Shown in pieces: positions 6,183 through 6,241 of a stretch of DNA of 6,241 bases; within the stretch, counting starts at the first letter, position 1; each line of letters starts with the position of its first letter. The translations under genes were made by a program, and so were the position numbers. The DNA comes from Actinomycetes bacterium (GTDB taxonomy: Bacteria; Actinomycetota; Aquicultoria; CAJVYJ01; JAUVQD01): the NCBI GenBank assembly GCA_030666075.1, contig DAOUYN010000060.1, positions 1-6,241 on the forward strand. Direction: 5' to 3'. Under the pieces are notes generated by a model. That model made no database searches. It was not told the DNA's origin and saw nothing but the letters and a program-made list of their open reading frames with translations.

Positions 6183-6241
6183 CTATTCCAGCACCTCTTG
6201 TGGTTCGTCCGGCGGTATCGTCAGCTTTTTGAAGGCCAGAG
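6183..6241 (-). CDS. 3' end of an unidentified - strand gene (partial)
   Basis: Reading inwards from the right edge on the - strand, one frame is open for 18 complete codons and ends in TAG (complement of 6183-6185). It gives the tail LAFKKLTIPPDEPQEVLE, a plausible charged C-terminus. The fragment is too short to identify. The gene would converge on the anti-sigma gene with a gap of 28 bases (6155-6182), in which I see no clear terminator. An open frame of this length can occur by chance, so the call is tentative. Confidence 0.4.
   Translation of the reverse strand, partial: LAFKKLTIPPDEPQEVLE

Overview
The window is an ordinary, gene-dense stretch of bacterial chromosome with seven genes supported by sequence and a short gene tail at the right edge. 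The DNA looks GC-rich (by eye, roughly 60%). The gene set suggests a Gram-positive-type bacterium, perhaps a deep Actinomycetota lineage or a high-GC Bacillota: a BsuPI-domain lipoprotein, a DUF4349 membrane protein, an ECF sigma factor with a zinc-binding membrane anti-sigma factor, and a trehalase-like GH15 enzyme. This placement is inference only; there is no rRNA or other phylogenetic marker apart from the protein families.

Left block (1-3568, + strand): the 3' part of an alanine racemase gene (alr), overlapping by one base a small lipoprotein gene with a BsuPI-like domain. After 34 bases comes a full-length GH15 glycosidase, then an archaemetzincin-type zinc protease. The short gaps (a 1-base overlap, 34 bases, and 44 bases if the preferred protease start is right) and the absence of an obvious terminator suggest co-transcription. 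The functions (D-alanine supply, lipoprotein, trehalose or glucan hydrolysis, small protease) do not form a known pathway.

Right block (3565-6154): a stress-signalling module. A DUF4349 protein on the - strand diverges from an ECF sigma factor on the + strand, which is followed by its transmembrane zf-HC2 anti-sigma factor. The intergenic region of about 110 bases holds a good ECF-type promoter facing the DUF4349 gene (GGAACT, 16 bases, CGTCAT), followed by a strong ribosome binding site. The simplest model is that the anti-sigma factor holds the sigma factor at the membrane, an envelope signal releases it, and the sigma factor then drives the divergent DUF4349 gene. The anti-sigma factor's roughly 190-residue outer part does not match any sensor domain I recognise.

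The two blocks converge at 3565-3568, where the two stop codons overlap within four bases. The last 59 bases probably hold the 3' end of another - strand gene. I see no mobile element, CRISPR array, RNA gene or defence system. The most interesting points are the promoter that ties the sigma factor to DUF4349, the variant second zinc site (CxxH in place of CxxC) of the archaemetzincin, and the unassigned sensor part of the anti-sigma factor.
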